DNA of 39,248 bases from Chlamydiota bacterium. Lineage in GTDB: Bacteria; Actinomycetota; Thermoleophilia; Solirubrobacterales; Solirubrobacteraceae. Every line of letters starts with the position of its first letter. Position 1 is the stretch's first letter. The stretch is from assembly GCA_903970125.1 (NCBI GenBank), contig CAJCHW010000117.1, positions 1-39,248 of the forward strand, read 5' to 3'. Under the pieces are notes generated by a model. The model had not been told where the DNA came from. It did no database searches and was given only the letters and a program-made list of their open reading frames with translations. This document shows, piece after piece, positions 1-8,935 of this stretch. The position numbers were made by a program, and so were the translations under genes.

Positions 1-1
1 G

Positions 2-1612
2 CCCGCCCCAGGCGGGGCTCCGTCCGAGATCCTGGCCACGATCGACGGAGACGAGCAGTCGCTGCATCGAGGCCTGAACCCGAACGTCCAGGCCGGGGTG
101 CAAACCGCGTTGCTGCGCGAGGGGCAGGCGAGCCTTGCAACGATCGAGCCCGTGGTGACGACCATTTACCGGACCAGCCTGATGCCCGGCGGTTTGCTCG
201 GCGCCAGCTCCCATGTAAAGGAGCTCCTTTACAAGCTCACGGCGGACTCGGCGACGCTCGCGGTCCTGCTACGTCGAATCAGCGACGCGGACGCCGTCCG
301 GGCCGATGAAGCCCGCACCGATGCCGAGGTTGGCGCCGCCGCCGCGCTGCTGTTGCTGCTGGCCGCGTTTGGTTATTTCTACGTCCGTTCGATGGCAGCC
401 CGAGCCGCACTGGAGCGTATGGTCGAGCAGGAGAAGGGCCTACTCGGGTTGAGCCGCGTCGAGGCGCGGACGGACCCTTTGACGGCGCTCGGCAACCGCC
501 GCGCGCTGGCGAGCAACCTGGGACGCGCGATCGCGGCACCTTCGCGGTCAGGTGAGGTGCTGCTAGCGATGTTCGACCTTGACGGCTTCAAGGAGTACAA
601 CGACTCCTTCGGCCACGACGCCGGTGATGCGCTGTTACAGCGCCTGGGCGGACGGCTGGGGATCGCCGCTTCAAAGCTCGGCGCCGCCTACAGACTTGGT
701 GGCGACGAGTTCTGCATGATCGCCCGCTGTACCCCGGAGGCCGCTGAGCCGCTGCTCGAGGATGCGACAAATGCACTCACAGAATGCGGCGAGGACTGGC
801 GCATAGGCTGCTCTCAAGGCGCCGTGTGGATACCGTCCGAAGCTGCCACCGAGAGCCAGGCGCTGAAGCTCGCCGACGAGCGCATGTACGCCAACAAGGC
901 CAGCCGTGCCTCGGCGAGCACCCAGATCACCGACGCCCTGCTGCAGATTGTAAGCGAGCAGAGCCGCTACGGAGATGCGCATGTCGAGCGCTCCGACAGG
1001 CAGCACGTCGAGCGCGTCTCACAGCTTGCGGGAGCCGTGGCCGAAGCGCTGGGTCAGTCCTCGCACGAGGTCTGGCGTATACGGCTGGCCGCCCGGCTCC
1101 ACGACATCGGTAAGGCGGCGATCCCGCGCGCAATCCTCGACAAGCCGCGCCCGCTCGACGAACAGGAGCGTGTGTTCATCCGCACGCACACGCTCATTGG
1201 CGAGCGCATCGTGTTGGCCGCGCCGGCGCTTGCAAGCACCGCTGAGCTGATCCGCTCAAGCAGCGAGCGCGTCGACGGCGGTGGCTATCCCAACGGGCTC
1301 GTGGGGGACGAGGCCCCGCTCGGCTCCCGCATCATCGCGGTCTGCAATGCCTTTGACGCAATGACATCGGAGCGCCCCTACCGGCCCACCAGAAGCGCGG
1401 ACGGTGCGATCGAGGAGCTGGAGCGCAACGCCGGCACGCAGTTCGACGGCGCCGTCGTCGAGGCGTTCGTCAACCAGTTGCGCCGCGAGGAGCCCGGCGC
1501 GGCGCGCGGCGCGTGGAGCGTTCCACAACTGGGTGCCACCGGCGCTGAGCCGGACGAGCCGGCTGAACGCGCGCGGGAGCGTGCGCTCGCTTCGTTGAGC
1601 AACTCCAGCTGA
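2..1612 (+). CDS. GGDEF plus HD-GYP membrane signalling protein, 5' truncated
   Basis: The reading frame is open from base 2, so the gene starts outside the window; the GTG at 98 is internal or only a possible start. Residues below count from that GTG. An extracytoplasmic sensor part (about 1-75) is followed by one membrane helix (about 78-97, AALLLLLAAFGYFYV). A GGDEF domain (about 120-275) has DPLTALGNRR and an intact GGDEF motif near 201-205. An HD-GYP-type domain follows (about 295-470), with HD at 335-336 and DGGGYP near 391-396. GGDEF domains make cyclic di-GMP and HD-GYP domains break it down. The usual HHE before the DGxGYP element reads SSE here, so two expected metal ligands are missing and hydrolysis may be weak or lost. 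There is no RxxD inhibitory site just before GGDEF. The domain assignment is firm; net activity is unknown. Confidence 0.9.
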   Translation, partial: PAPGGAPSEILATIDGDEQSLHRGLNPNVQAGVQTALLREGQASLATIEPVVTTIYRTSLMPGGLLGASSHVKELLYKLTADSATLAVLLRRISDADAVRADEARTDAEVGAAAALLLLLAAFGYFYVRSMAARAALERMVEQEKGLLGLSRVEARTDPLTALGNRRALASNLGRAIAAPSRSGEVLLAMFDLDGFKEYNDSFGHDAGDALLQRLGGRLGIAASKLGAAYRLGGDEFCMIARCTPEAAEPLLEDATNALTECGEDWRIGCSQGAVWIPSEAATESQALKLADERMYANKASRASASTQITDALLQIVSEQSRYGDAHVERSDRQHVERVSQLAGAVAEALGQSSHEVWRIRLAARLHDIGKAAIPRAILDKPRPLDEQERVFIRTHTLIGERIVLAAPALASTAELIRSSSERVDGGGYPNGLVGDEAPLGSRIIAVCNAFDAMTSERPYRPTRSADGAIEELERNAGTQFDGAVVEAFVNQLRREEPGAARGAWSVPQLGATGAEPDEPAERARERALASLSNSS

Positions 1613-1636
1613 CGCGCCGAAGCCGTCGCACCGCAG

Positions 1637-1668
1637 CCCAAACGCTAGACCCCGGGGACCGTTTGGGT
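1637..1668 (+). terminator. Hairpin between the GGDEF/HD-GYP gene and tatC
   Basis: CCCAAACG at 1637-1644 pairs perfectly with CGTTTGGG at 1660-1667, enclosing a 15-base loop that contains CCCCGGGG. It starts 24 bases after the stop codon. No T-run follows, so it is either a weak intrinsic terminator or an mRNA end structure. Confidence 0.4.
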
Positions 1669-1717
1669 CCCGCCGACGGCCCTCGCGCCCGCTCCCGCGG
1701 AATATCATCGGTGACCC

Positions 1718-2704
1718 ATGAGCCCCAGCCTCAGGATGGCCAGGCACGAGGATCGGCTCAGCCCGATCGATCACCTCGAAGAGCTTCGCAGCCGGCTGAT
1801 CATCAGTCTCATCGCCGTCGCGGTCGCATTCGGCCTCTGCCTGTGGCAGAGCGGCACGCTCTTTCGCATCATCAATGACCCGCTCACCAAGCAGACCCAG
1901 CGCCAGGTTGCCAAGGGCAACGGGCCGCTGGGGCAGACGTGGCTTGCCCAGCAGGCGGTGCTGAAGCTCGCAGGCGATACCGAGGGACTGGCGAAGACCC
2001 TGAGCGCTGCCGGCAGCGGCCTTCCCCCGGCCACTCGGGCAGCGTTAGGAGCGGCGATTCCGCGCATCCAGCAGGACGTGGCCCGTGTTCCGCGCACGCC
2101 CCAGGGCGACAAACCGGTCACGCTGGGACTCGGCGAGCCGTTTTCGACCACCCTTCAGGTTGCGCTCTATTTCGGCCTGATCCTGGCGCTCCCGGTGATC
2201 CTGTTCGAGCTTTATGGATTCGTGATCCCGGCGCTGAAGCCGGAGGAGAAGCGCGCGGTGCTGCCGCTGCTGTGGGCCGTGCCGGTGCTGTTTGTCACAG
2301 GCGTCCTGTTCGGCTACTTCGTGGTGCTGCCCCCTGCCGTGCACTTCCTGCAGAACTTCAACCGCGAAGAGTTCAACGTGCTCGTGCAGGCCAGTCCGTA
2401 CTACCGCTTCGTCGCCGCGACCCTGATCGCCATCGGTCTGACGTTTGAGCTCCCCGTGGCCATCCTGGGCGCGGTTCGGGCCGGCGTCGTCACCACGCAA
2501 CGTCTGCGCAGTGGCCGTCGTTACGCAATCGCCGGGTGCGTCCTCATCGCCGCGATCTTGCCCGGCGAACTGATCACGATGGCGCTTGAGGCGGTGCCGC
2601 TGTACGTGCTGTACGAGCTCAGTCTGCTCGTTGCAACGATTGCTGAGCGCCGCCGGCCCATTGTGCACCCGGCCGACGCCACTGAGGCGCCGAGCAGCCC
2701 CTGA
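1718..2704 (+). CDS. tatC: Sec-independent protein translocase TatC with enlarged first periplasmic loop
   Basis: TatC is the membrane receptor of the twin-arginine pathway; it binds RR signal peptides and recruits TatA to move folded proteins. At 328 aa it is longer than E. coli TatC (258). The N-terminal HLEELRSRL motif is at 19-27, TM1 at about 28-45, DPL at 54-56, EPF at 140-142, and the further helices run to about 308. The stretch between DPL and EPF is about 85 residues, against about 16 in E. coli, so the first periplasmic loop carries a large insertion. The late motif that is usually TPxxDP reads LPGE at 281-284. ATG at 1718 is used, with GGTGA a few bases upstream; ATG at 1736 (residue 7, before the conserved motif) is an equally good start. 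tatA follows after 27 bases, so the two are probably co-transcribed. Confidence 0.95.
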   Translation: MSPSLRMARHEDRLSPIDHLEELRSRLIISLIAVAVAFGLCLWQSGTLFRIINDPLTKQTQRQVAKGNGPLGQTWLAQQAVLKLAGDTEGLAKTLSAAGSGLPPATRAALGAAIPRIQQDVARVPRTPQGDKPVTLGLGEPFSTTLQVALYFGLILALPVILFELYGFVIPALKPEEKRAVLPLLWAVPVLFVTGVLFGYFVVLPPAVHFLQNFNREEFNVLVQASPYYRFVAATLIAIGLTFELPVAILGAVRAGVVTTQRLRSGRRYAIAGCVLIAAILPGELITMALEAVPLYVLYELSLLVATIAERRRPIVHPADATEAPSSP

Positions 2705-2731
2705 GCCGGCGCGAGCTACAATTGGGGGTGC

Positions 2732-3004
2732 ATGCCAGGACTTGACAACCCGTGGCACATCGCCGTTGTGGTGGTTGTGCTGCTGCTTCTGTTCGGCGCC
2801 AAAAGACTGCCCGAAATCGGCAAGTCGCTGGGCAGCGGCATCCGCGAGTTCAAGCGTTCGGTGACCGGGCAGTCCGAGCCCGATCCCACAGCCGCCACCG
2901 CAGCGATCGCGCCTGCGCCTGCACCGATGCCGCAGCCGGCCACGATGGCCCAGGCTCAGCCCACCGAGACACCCGCGCCCTCAAGCTCTAGCCCCGCGCT
3001 CTAA
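2732..3004 (+). CDS. tatA: Twin-arginine translocase pore subunit TatA (first copy)
   Basis: TatA oligomerises to form the transport path for folded proteins in the cytoplasmic membrane. The 90-aa protein has the family layout: short N-terminus, one hydrophobic helix (about 8-21, with [12 protein letters not shown]), the FGAKRLPE hinge, an amphipathic helix with [13 protein letters not shown], then a flexible Pro/Ala tail. GGGGGTG just upstream of ATG 2732 serves as ribosome binding site. It lies 27 bases after tatC, in the usual pairing. The N-terminal half closely matches the second copy at 8541-8861, so they are paralogues. A TatB-like role cannot be excluded by sequence alone. Confidence 0.95.
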   Translation: MPGLDNPWHIAVVVVVLLLLFGAKRLPEIGKSLGSGIREFKRSVTGQSEPDPTAATAAIAPAPAPMPQPATMAQAQPTETPAPSSSSPAL

Positions 3005-3013
3005 CCGGCCGAG

Positions 3014-3032
3014 GCCAGCGGACCGCGCTGGC
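3014..3032. terminator. Hairpin between convergent tatA and the giant repeat gene
   Basis: GCCAGCG (3014-3020) pairs with CGCTGGC (3026-3032) across a 5-base loop, 10 bases after the tatA stop. There is no T-run. Position between convergent genes favours a two-way end structure. Confidence 0.4.
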
Positions 3033-3071
3033 GGCGCAGGTCGATGGCGCTGGCCGGCCGAGGTCAACGGC

Positions 3072-3127
3072 CGACCCGCCCCGCCGAGGTCAGGAGCCGC
3101 CCCGCCGTAGGAGCCGCCCCGCCGAAG
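3072..3127. repeat. GC-rich short tandem repeat after the giant gene
   Basis: GGAGCCGCCCCGCCG occurs at 3093-3107 and 3110-3124 (period 17), with a degenerate copy just before. The whole 3005-3127 gap holds only this and the 3014 hairpin; no gene is seen. Confidence 0.7.
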
Positions 3128-6100
3128 TCAGAAGTGCTTCTTCTTGGGTTTCGGTTTGGACTTCGCAGGCTTGATCAAGATGACCTGTGTCTTCAGGGCC
3201 GTACCGTCGGAGACCACCTGAACCTCGACCGCGAGCTTCTTGTGCAGTGCGAGCAGCTTCTTCGCGGTCGAGCTCAGGGCGACGCTGACGATCTTCTTTT
3301 CGCCGGCACTCAAGGTGGCGCTCAGCATTCCAACGACCACCGTGCGCTTTGTCAGCTTGCTTGAGTGCTTTGCGGCGACCGCGACGAGCCGTCCCTTGCT
3401 CAAGGTCTCGACGATCGTGACCTTGACGACCGCAGTCGCGCAGGTGCCGGAACCCGGCGAGCACTCAAGCGGCACGAGCACGGCCGATGCCGTGCTCGTG
3501 ATCGGGCCCGCCAGACTGAGCGTTGGCGTTGTTGTGGCACCCGTCGTTGCCGAGCTCGTCGTTGCCGAGCTCGTCGTTTCCGAGCTCGTCGTTTCCGAGC
3601 TCGTCGTACTCGTTGCCGTTGCCGTCGTGCTGGTCGAAGTCGTCGTCGTTGTCGTTGCCGTCAACGGCACGATCGCGGCGTTGATGCCTTCAGTCGGCAG
3701 CCCTTCTTTGACTGACACCTGGGTTGCGCCGAGCAGCGACGATGCGCCACTGAAGAACTGCCCGAAGAAGAATTCAGACGGCGGCACGAACTGCACCTCA
3801 TAGCTCCCGGGCACCAGAGTGGCGAGCCTGTATGTCCCGTCGGAAGCGGTTTCTCCGCTTTCGCTTTCGACGAGCGTCCCGCCCGAGGTATAGGCGTTCA
3901 CCTGGACTTCTGCGAGCGGCAGGCCGGTCAAAGCGTCGGTGACCGTTCCGGAGATGCTCCCCCCGACCACAAGCGCTCCGTTGATCTGTTCCGTTTTGTG
4001 TTCGGCCGTGACAGTTACCGACGTCGCCCCAACGAGCAGGGTGCCTTCCTTGTAGAACTGTGGCACATAGCTTCCACCGCCCGCGAACTCGACCTCGTAC
4101 TGTCCGGGGGCCAGGCCCGAGACCGTGTACTGCCCGTTTGCTGCTGTTTCGGCTTTGGCGACGCGCGCGTCACTGGAGTCGTAGACCGTCGCGAGCACGT
4201 TCGCCAGCGGTGCGTCACTTGAGGCGGTCGTGACGGTGCCGGAAATGCCTCCCCCGACCACGAGCGCAGCATTGACCCCAGTCTTCGTCGAGCCGGCTGT
4301 GACCGGCACCGCAGTCGCTTCGGCGAGCGTCGACTTGTCCTGGGAGTACTGCCTGAGATAGTCCCCGCTGGTGGGGAGAAACTCGACCTCGTATTCGCCG
4401 GTGGGCAGGCCCGAAACCGAGTAGTCACCATTTGCGCCGGTTTCCACCGACGAAACGTAGTCGTCGCCGGAGTCATACACCTTCACTTCGACGTGTTCGA
4501 TCGCCACATGGCTCGATGCATTGGTGACCGTGCCCGAAAGCGACCCGTAGGCGGAAACCATCGCCGCGTTGACCATTTCAGTCGTCGCACCCGCCGTGAT
4601 TGCGAGTTCGGTTGCTTCACCGTACGACGAGGCGTTGTCGTAGTACTGCGGCAGGTAGTCACCCGACGGCGCGGAGAATTCGACCTTGTCGTGGTCTGTC
4701 GCCAGGCCGGACAGCGTGTACGTCCCGCCGGCGGCGGTTTCGGTGGTGGCCACAGCATTGCGTTCGGTTTCGTAGGCCACGACGGCGATGTCCGCAAGCG
4801 CGGCGTGTGTATTTGCGTCGGTGACGGTGCCCTTGATCTTGCCTCCTTCGGCCAGCACCGCGTTGATGGCGGACGTCGTGTGGCCAGCCGTGACAGTCAC
4901 CGGCGCCGCTTCTGGCAACCGCGGCTTGTTGTTGTAGTACTGGGGGGCATAGTTGCCGGTGCTCGCAACGAACTGCACCTTGTAGCTGCCTTCGGTCAGC
5001 CCCGAGATCGTGTAGGACCCGTTTGCCACTGTGTGCGTGGAGGCCACCGATTCGCCGCCGGCGTTCAGTGCTTTCACTTCGACGTCTTCCAGGTGCGTGT
5101 TGGACGAGTTGGTGACCGTCCCGGAGATCGCGCCCGGCTTGACGAGCACGGCGCTTATTTCAGTGTCGGTTTTGCCCGGCTTGACAACGACTTCGGTCGC
5201 TTCGGTGTACGACGGGACGTTCTTGTAGTACTGCGGCAGGTAGCTCGCCGAGGGGACGAACTGGACCGCGTAGCTGCCCGCCGCGAGCGCTGGGATCGTG
5301 TAGGTGCCAGCCGAGCCCGTTTCGGCCGAGGTGACGAAGCTGTCTTCAAAGTTGAAGACCTTCACGACGACGCCTCCGAGCTTGGCGCTGGCCGCGCCTT
5401 CGACCGTGCCGGCGATTGCGCCGGGGGCGGCTAGCGTGGCGTTGACCCCGGCCTTGTCTGAGCCTGCCACGACGGCCACCGCGGTCGCTTCGGTGAGCAG
5501 CGCGGCACCGCTGTAGTACTGCGGGGCGTATTCGTGGTCCGGATAATGGCTTTCCAGCGGCGTGAACTGCACGTCGTAGCTGCCCTGCGGCAAACCTTCG
5601 ACGGTGTAGGTTCCGTCGGCGGCAGTGGTCGCCGAGGCGACGATTGAGTCGCTCGCGCTGTATACGGCCACTTCGATTTCCGTCGCACCCACGCTGCCAC
5701 CCGGCTTGTACACCGTGCCGGAGATCTCACCGCCGGCGGCCAGCGCCGCATTGATCGCGCTCTTGGTTGCGCCGGGCGCAACCGTCACCGTCGTTGCTTC
5801 GGCCAGTGTGGGCTTGTCGTTGTAGTACTGCGCAAGATAGTTGCCGGAGGTCGGCGAGAACCCGACCGCGTAGCTTCCGGCGGGCAGACCGCTAACCGTG
5901 TATGTCCCGCCCGAGCCGGTCTGCGCCGATGCGATTGGATCGCCGCCGGAGTCATACACCTCCACTTCCACTCCTTCCAACGCTTCGGCGTTGGACGCTC
6001 TGGTGACCTTCCCCGAGATCGCACCGCTCGCGTTGAGCGCGGCGTTGACGTTAGACGTCGTTTCGCCCCCGCTGACGGAAACCCCGGTGGCTTCGGTGGG

Positions 6101-8515
6101 CAAGGACGCTTCGTCGTAGAACTGTCGGGCGTCGCCGCCCGACAGAGCAACAAACTCGACCAGGTACCCGCCTGGTGCAAGACCTGAGACCGTGTAGGTG
6201 CCGTTTGAGCCGGTCTTCGCGGATCCGGCAAATTCGCCGCCGGGGGCATATACCTGCACTTCGACATCGGCCAGGCCTTCGTGGCTGGACGCCGAGGTGA
6301 CAGTTCCCGAGATCGCTCCGGTGCTCGTCAGCGCCGCGTTGACCCCCGATGTGACTGAGCCGGCGGTAACGGACACTCTGCTTGCCTGCGCCAGTGAAAA
6401 GGCGCCGTTGTAGTACTGCCCGAGGTAGCCGGCAGTCGGCACGAACTCGACGACGTAGCTGCCTGTCGCAAGGTCGGACACCGAGTAGGTGCCGTTGGCA
6501 GCCGTATCGGGGAACGCGAGCAGTTCGCCGTGGGAGCCGAATACCTCGACTTCGACGCCCTCCAGGTCAGCCGTCTTGGCAGCGTTGGTGACCTTGCCGG
6601 AGATTCCACCCGGGGCCTTCAGCGCCGTGTCGATTTCGGCCGTGTTTGAACCGGCCGCGACAGGCACAGGCGTCGCCGCATCCAATGACGCCCCACCCCC
6701 GTAGTACTGGGTGAGATACGCAGCGGACGGCGCCACGAATTCGATCTCGTAGCTGCCCGGCGCCAGGCCGGACACCTTGTAGTCGCCGTCGGATTCGCTG
6801 GTCGCCGAGGCGACGTGACCGACACCCGCCTCATACACCTTGACCACGACGTCAGGGACCGCGGCATGGTTCGCGGCGCTCGTGACTTCTCCGGACAGCG
6901 AACCGTCGGCGGTCGCCATCTCCGCGTTGATGGGGGACGTCGGCACACCGGCCGCAACCGGCACCTTCGTCGCTTCGGAGAATTTGGCCTGGTTGTCGTA
7001 GTACTGCGAGACGTATTCGCCGCTGGGTGAAACGAACTGCACCTCGTAGTTGCCTGCGGCCAGCCCGGGCACCGTGTAGGTACCGTCTGGTTCGCTCTGC
7101 GCCGAGGTTATGAGTTGTTCGGCTGAGTCATAGACGAGGACTTCGATGCCCCCGAGGTCGGCTGAGTTTGACGCAGCTTTGACCGTGCCCTTGATCGAAC
7201 CTTCGGCGGCAAGTGCCGCGTTTGCTTCAGCCGCCGCGCCGCCGGCGGTGACTTCCACCTTCGTCGCTTCAGCGAGCGTCGACTTGTCGTCGTAGTACTG
7301 CGGTGCGTAGCCGCCGCTGCTTGGGAGGAACTCGACCGTGTAGCTACCGGTTGCCAGACCCAGGACGGTGTACTTTCCTTCAGCGTTGGTCTGCCCCGAC
7401 GCGATCGGTTCATCGGCCGAGTTGAACACGGTGAGTGCGACTTCATCCAGTGGATCGGTGGTGGCGGCGCTCGTGACGGTGCCCGAGATCCGCCCGCCGG
7501 CCGTCAGCTTGGCTTCGACTTCCCTTTCGCCTTCACCGGCTTTGACAGTGATCTCGGTGGCTTCCGCGAGGGTGGACTTGTCCTTGTAGTACTGCTTGGA
7601 GTACCCGCCGGACGGCGTGAATTCCACCTTGTAGCTGCCGGGCGCGAGGCCTTCGACAACGTAGATTCCAGACGAGCTGGTCACCACCGGCGTCGGGTAG
7701 AAGTCCGGTTCGGTTATGTCATCGGCCTGAACCTCCACGTCTTCCAACGGTGCTTCGGTCAAGGCATCGGCGACTTCGCCCTCGATTATGGCGCTGAGGG
7801 GCAGCTTTGCGTCGATGCCGGTCGCCGGGTGGCTGGCGCTCACTGAAACGTGGGTGGCATCCGTGAAGGCGTAGGTGGCGCCGTAGAACTGGTAGGCGAG
7901 ACGCTTTTCCCCGAAGGCGGGCACGAACTCGACCACATAGCTGCCCGCAGACAGCCCCTGAATGGCGTAGGTCCCGAGGAGGGTTTGGCCGCTGGCCACG
8001 AGGTCGTGTGCGGTGTTATACACCTGCACTTCTACTTCCGGGGCCGCTTCTTCTTCGCCCCGGGGACCTTCAACCGTGCCCGTGATTTCCCCGCCGCTCG
8101 CGAGCTTGGCATTAACTTCCTTGGTCGTTTCACCAGATTTGACTTCCACAACGCTGGCAGCTTCCAGCGAGGCCTTGTCGTTGTAAAACTGCGTGAGGTA
8201 GTTACTCCCTTCGGGCGGCACAAATTCGACCTTGTAGCTGTATTCCGGGAGGCCGGAAACCGTGTAGGTGCCGTCGGCTGCCGTTTCTTCGTTGGTCACA
8301 TACTCGCCTTCGGCGGTGTAGATCTTGACTTCAGCTCCCTTGAGCGGTGCGTTGTTCGCGCTCGCCGTGACCGTGCCGGAGATTGCGCCTTCGGCCGCCT
8401 CGGCCACGCCAGGCGACGCCGCGCAGAGCGCTGCGACGAGGCACACGACACCGGCCGCCAGGGTCCGCACAGCGGCGGCAGGCGCCCGGCGGCGGGCGCT
8501 CGCAGTCCTACGCAT
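3128..8515 (-). CDS. Giant secreted protein with 16 carboxypeptidase-regulatory-like (Cna-B-like) repeats
   Basis: The protein has 1795 residues. A Sec-type signal peptide covers about 1-41 (basic start, LAAGVVCLVAALCAA core, cut near AEA). Then 16 tandem units of about 98 residues fill 43-1616. Each opens with GxISGTV, has VEVxVY, DGTYTVSGL, GSYxVEF and QYYxxK in the middle, and ends TVTAG...VNAAL. This is the pattern of carboxypeptidase-regulatory-like/SpaA-type beta-sandwich domains, which usually act as rigid stalks on surface proteins. A Thr/Ser linker follows (about 1617-1665), then a C-terminal beta domain with two cysteines (1685, 1692) that could form a disulfide, and a Lys-rich tail ending KKKHF. 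There is no LPXTG motif or closing membrane helix, so attachment may be by charge. It lies 25 bases after tatA2 and is last in the minus-strand block. Ligand unknown. Glutamate is mostly GAA (8 of 10 at the N-terminus), unlike the tatA2 next to it. Confidence 0.85.
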   Translation of the reverse strand: MRRTASARRRAPAAAVRTLAAGVVCLVAALCAASPGVAEAAEGAISGTVTASANNAPLKGAEVKIYTAEGEYVTNEETAADGTYTVSGLPEYSYKVEFVPPEGSNYLTQFYNDKASLEAASVVEVKSGETTKEVNAKLASGGEITGTVEGPRGEEEAAPEVEVQVYNTAHDLVASGQTLLGTYAIQGLSAGSYVVEFVPAFGEKRLAYQFYGATYAFTDATHVSVSASHPATGIDAKLPLSAIIEGEVADALTEAPLEDVEVQADDITEPDFYPTPVVTSSSGIYVVEGLAPGSYKVEFTPSGGYSKQYYKDKSTLAEATEITVKAGEGEREVEAKLTAGGRISGTVTSAATTDPLDEVALTVFNSADEPIASGQTNAEGKYTVLGLATGSYTVEFLPSSGGYAPQYYDDKSTLAEATKVEVTAGGAAAEANAALAAEGSIKGTVKAASNSADLGGIEVLVYDSAEQLITSAQSEPDGTYTVPGLAAGNYEVQFVSPSGEYVSQYYDNQAKFSEATKVPVAAGVPTSPINAEMATADGSLSGEVTSAANHAAVPDVVVKVYEAGVGHVASATSESDGDYKVSGLAPGSYEIEFVAPSAAYLTQYYGGGASLDAATPVPVAAGSNTAEIDTALKAPGGISGKVTNAAKTADLEGVEVEVFGSHGELLAFPDTAANGTYSVSDLATGSYVVEFVPTAGYLGQYYNGAFSLAQASRVSVTAGSVTSGVNAALTSTGAISGTVTSASSHEGLADVEVQVYAPGGEFAGSAKTGSNGTYTVSGLAPGGYLVEFVALSGGDARQFYDEASLPTEATGVSVSGGETTSNVNAALNASGAISGKVTRASNAEALEGVEVEVYDSGGDPIASAQTGSGGTYTVSGLPAGSYAVGFSPTSGNYLAQYYNDKPTLAEATTVTVAPGATKSAINAALAAGGEISGTVYKPGGSVGATEIEVAVYSASDSIVASATTAADGTYTVEGLPQGSYDVQFTPLESHYPDHEYAPQYYSGAALLTEATAVAVVAGSDKAGVNATLAAPGAIAGTVEGAASAKLGGVVVKVFNFEDSFVTSAETGSAGTYTIPALAAGSYAVQFVPSASYLPQYYKNVPSYTEATEVVVKPGKTDTEISAVLVKPGAISGTVTNSSNTHLEDVEVKALNAGGESVASTHTVANGSYTISGLTEGSYKVQFVASTGNYAPQYYNNKPRLPEAAPVTVTAGHTTSAINAVLAEGGKIKGTVTDANTHAALADIAVVAYETERNAVATTETAAGGTYTLSGLATDHDKVEFSAPSGDYLPQYYDNASSYGEATELAITAGATTEMVNAAMVSAYGSLSGTVTNASSHVAIEHVEVKVYDSGDDYVSSVETGANGDYSVSGLPTGEYEVEFLPTSGDYLRQYSQDKSTLAEATAVPVTAGSTKTGVNAALVVGGGISGTVTTASSDAPLANVLATVYDSSDARVAKAETAANGQYTVSGLAPGQYEVEFAGGGSYVPQFYKEGTLLVGATSVTVTAEHKTEQINGALVVGGSISGTVTDALTGLPLAEVQVNAYTSGGTLVESESGETASDGTYRLATLVPGSYEVQFVPPSEFFFGQFFSGASSLLGATQVSVKEGLPTEGINAAIVPLTATTTTTTSTSTTATATSTTSSETTSSETTSSATTSSATTGATTTPTLSLAGPITSTASAVLVPLECSPGSGTCATAVVKVTIVETLSKGRLVAVAAKHSSKLTKRTVVVGMLSATLSAGEKKIVSVALSSTAKKLLALHKKLAVEVQVVSDGTALKTQVILIKPAKSKPKPKKKHF
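3549..3608 (-). repeat. 15-bp tandem repeat, four copies, inside the Thr/Ser linker
   Basis: Units at 3549, 3564, 3579 and 3594, differing only at the first base (plus-strand GCCGAGCTCGTCGTT or TCCGAGCTCGTCGTT) and in the last base of unit 4. They encode five-residue units of the ETTSS/ATTSS type. Such a tract can gain or lose copies by slippage without shifting frame. Confidence 0.85.
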
Positions 8516-8540
8516 AGTCGGTCTCGCAGCCTGGCATCGG

Positions 8541-8861
8541 TCAGGTGCTCTGAGGATCAGCGACTGGCTGCCCCACGGGCTGCGCCTCGACAGCGGGCTG
8601 CGCCGGTGGTGCGGCGGCGGGAGCGGGCTGCCCCACCGGCTGAGCCTCGACAGCGGGCTGCGCAGGCGCGGCGGCGGGAGCGACTGGAGGCTTGTCCAGA
8701 GCAGCGGCGGCCGCTACGGGCGAATTGTTGAGAATTCCCTCCTTGAACTCTCTGATCCCGGTGCCGAGATCGCGTGCCATCTGCGGCACCCGCTTTGCGC
8801 CGAACAGAAGCAGCAGGATAAGAACTACAGCTGCGATATGGAGAGGGTTATCAAGGCCCAT
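8541..8861 (-). CDS. tatA: Second TatA-type translocase subunit, inside the giant-protein block
   Basis: The 106-aa protein has the TatA plan: MGLDNPLHIAAVV start, one membrane helix (about 7-21), the FGAKRVPQ hinge, amphipathic helix with GTGIREFKEG, and a Pro/Ala tail. The N-terminal half mirrors the copy at 2732-3004, including [14 protein letters not shown] and GIREFK. The tail holds a duplicated PAVEAQPVGQP segment, visible in DNA as two copies of about 57 bp at roughly 8567-8685. A good Shine-Dalgarno (TAGGAG) stands five bases before ATG 8861. It sits between the 1601-aa gene (122 bases upstream) and the giant repeat gene (25 bases downstream), and its glutamates are GAG, unlike both. 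The location suggests a TatA serving the Tat-signal protein of the block; a TatB-like role is possible. Confidence 0.92.
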   Translation of the reverse strand: MGLDNPLHIAAVVLILLLLFGAKRVPQMARDLGTGIREFKEGILNNSPVAAAAALDKPPVAPAAAPAQPAVEAQPVGQPAPAAAPPAQPAVEAQPVGQPVADPQST

Positions 8862-8935
8862 ATGGCTCCTAGCTCGTCGCGTGTGGAAGATCTCGGCTCA
8901 ACGCCGGGAGCGAATTTCCAGAGCTCGCCGGATGC

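Noticed and set aside
4493-5434. Long plus-strand open frame opposite the giant repeat gene
   Set aside because: It lacks any family feature and mirrors the repeats of the minus-strand gene, whose signal peptide and 16 domains are clear.
3128-8515. CRISPR or intergenic repeat array
   Set aside because: The repeats are in frame, about 295 bp long and divergent; they code for protein domains.
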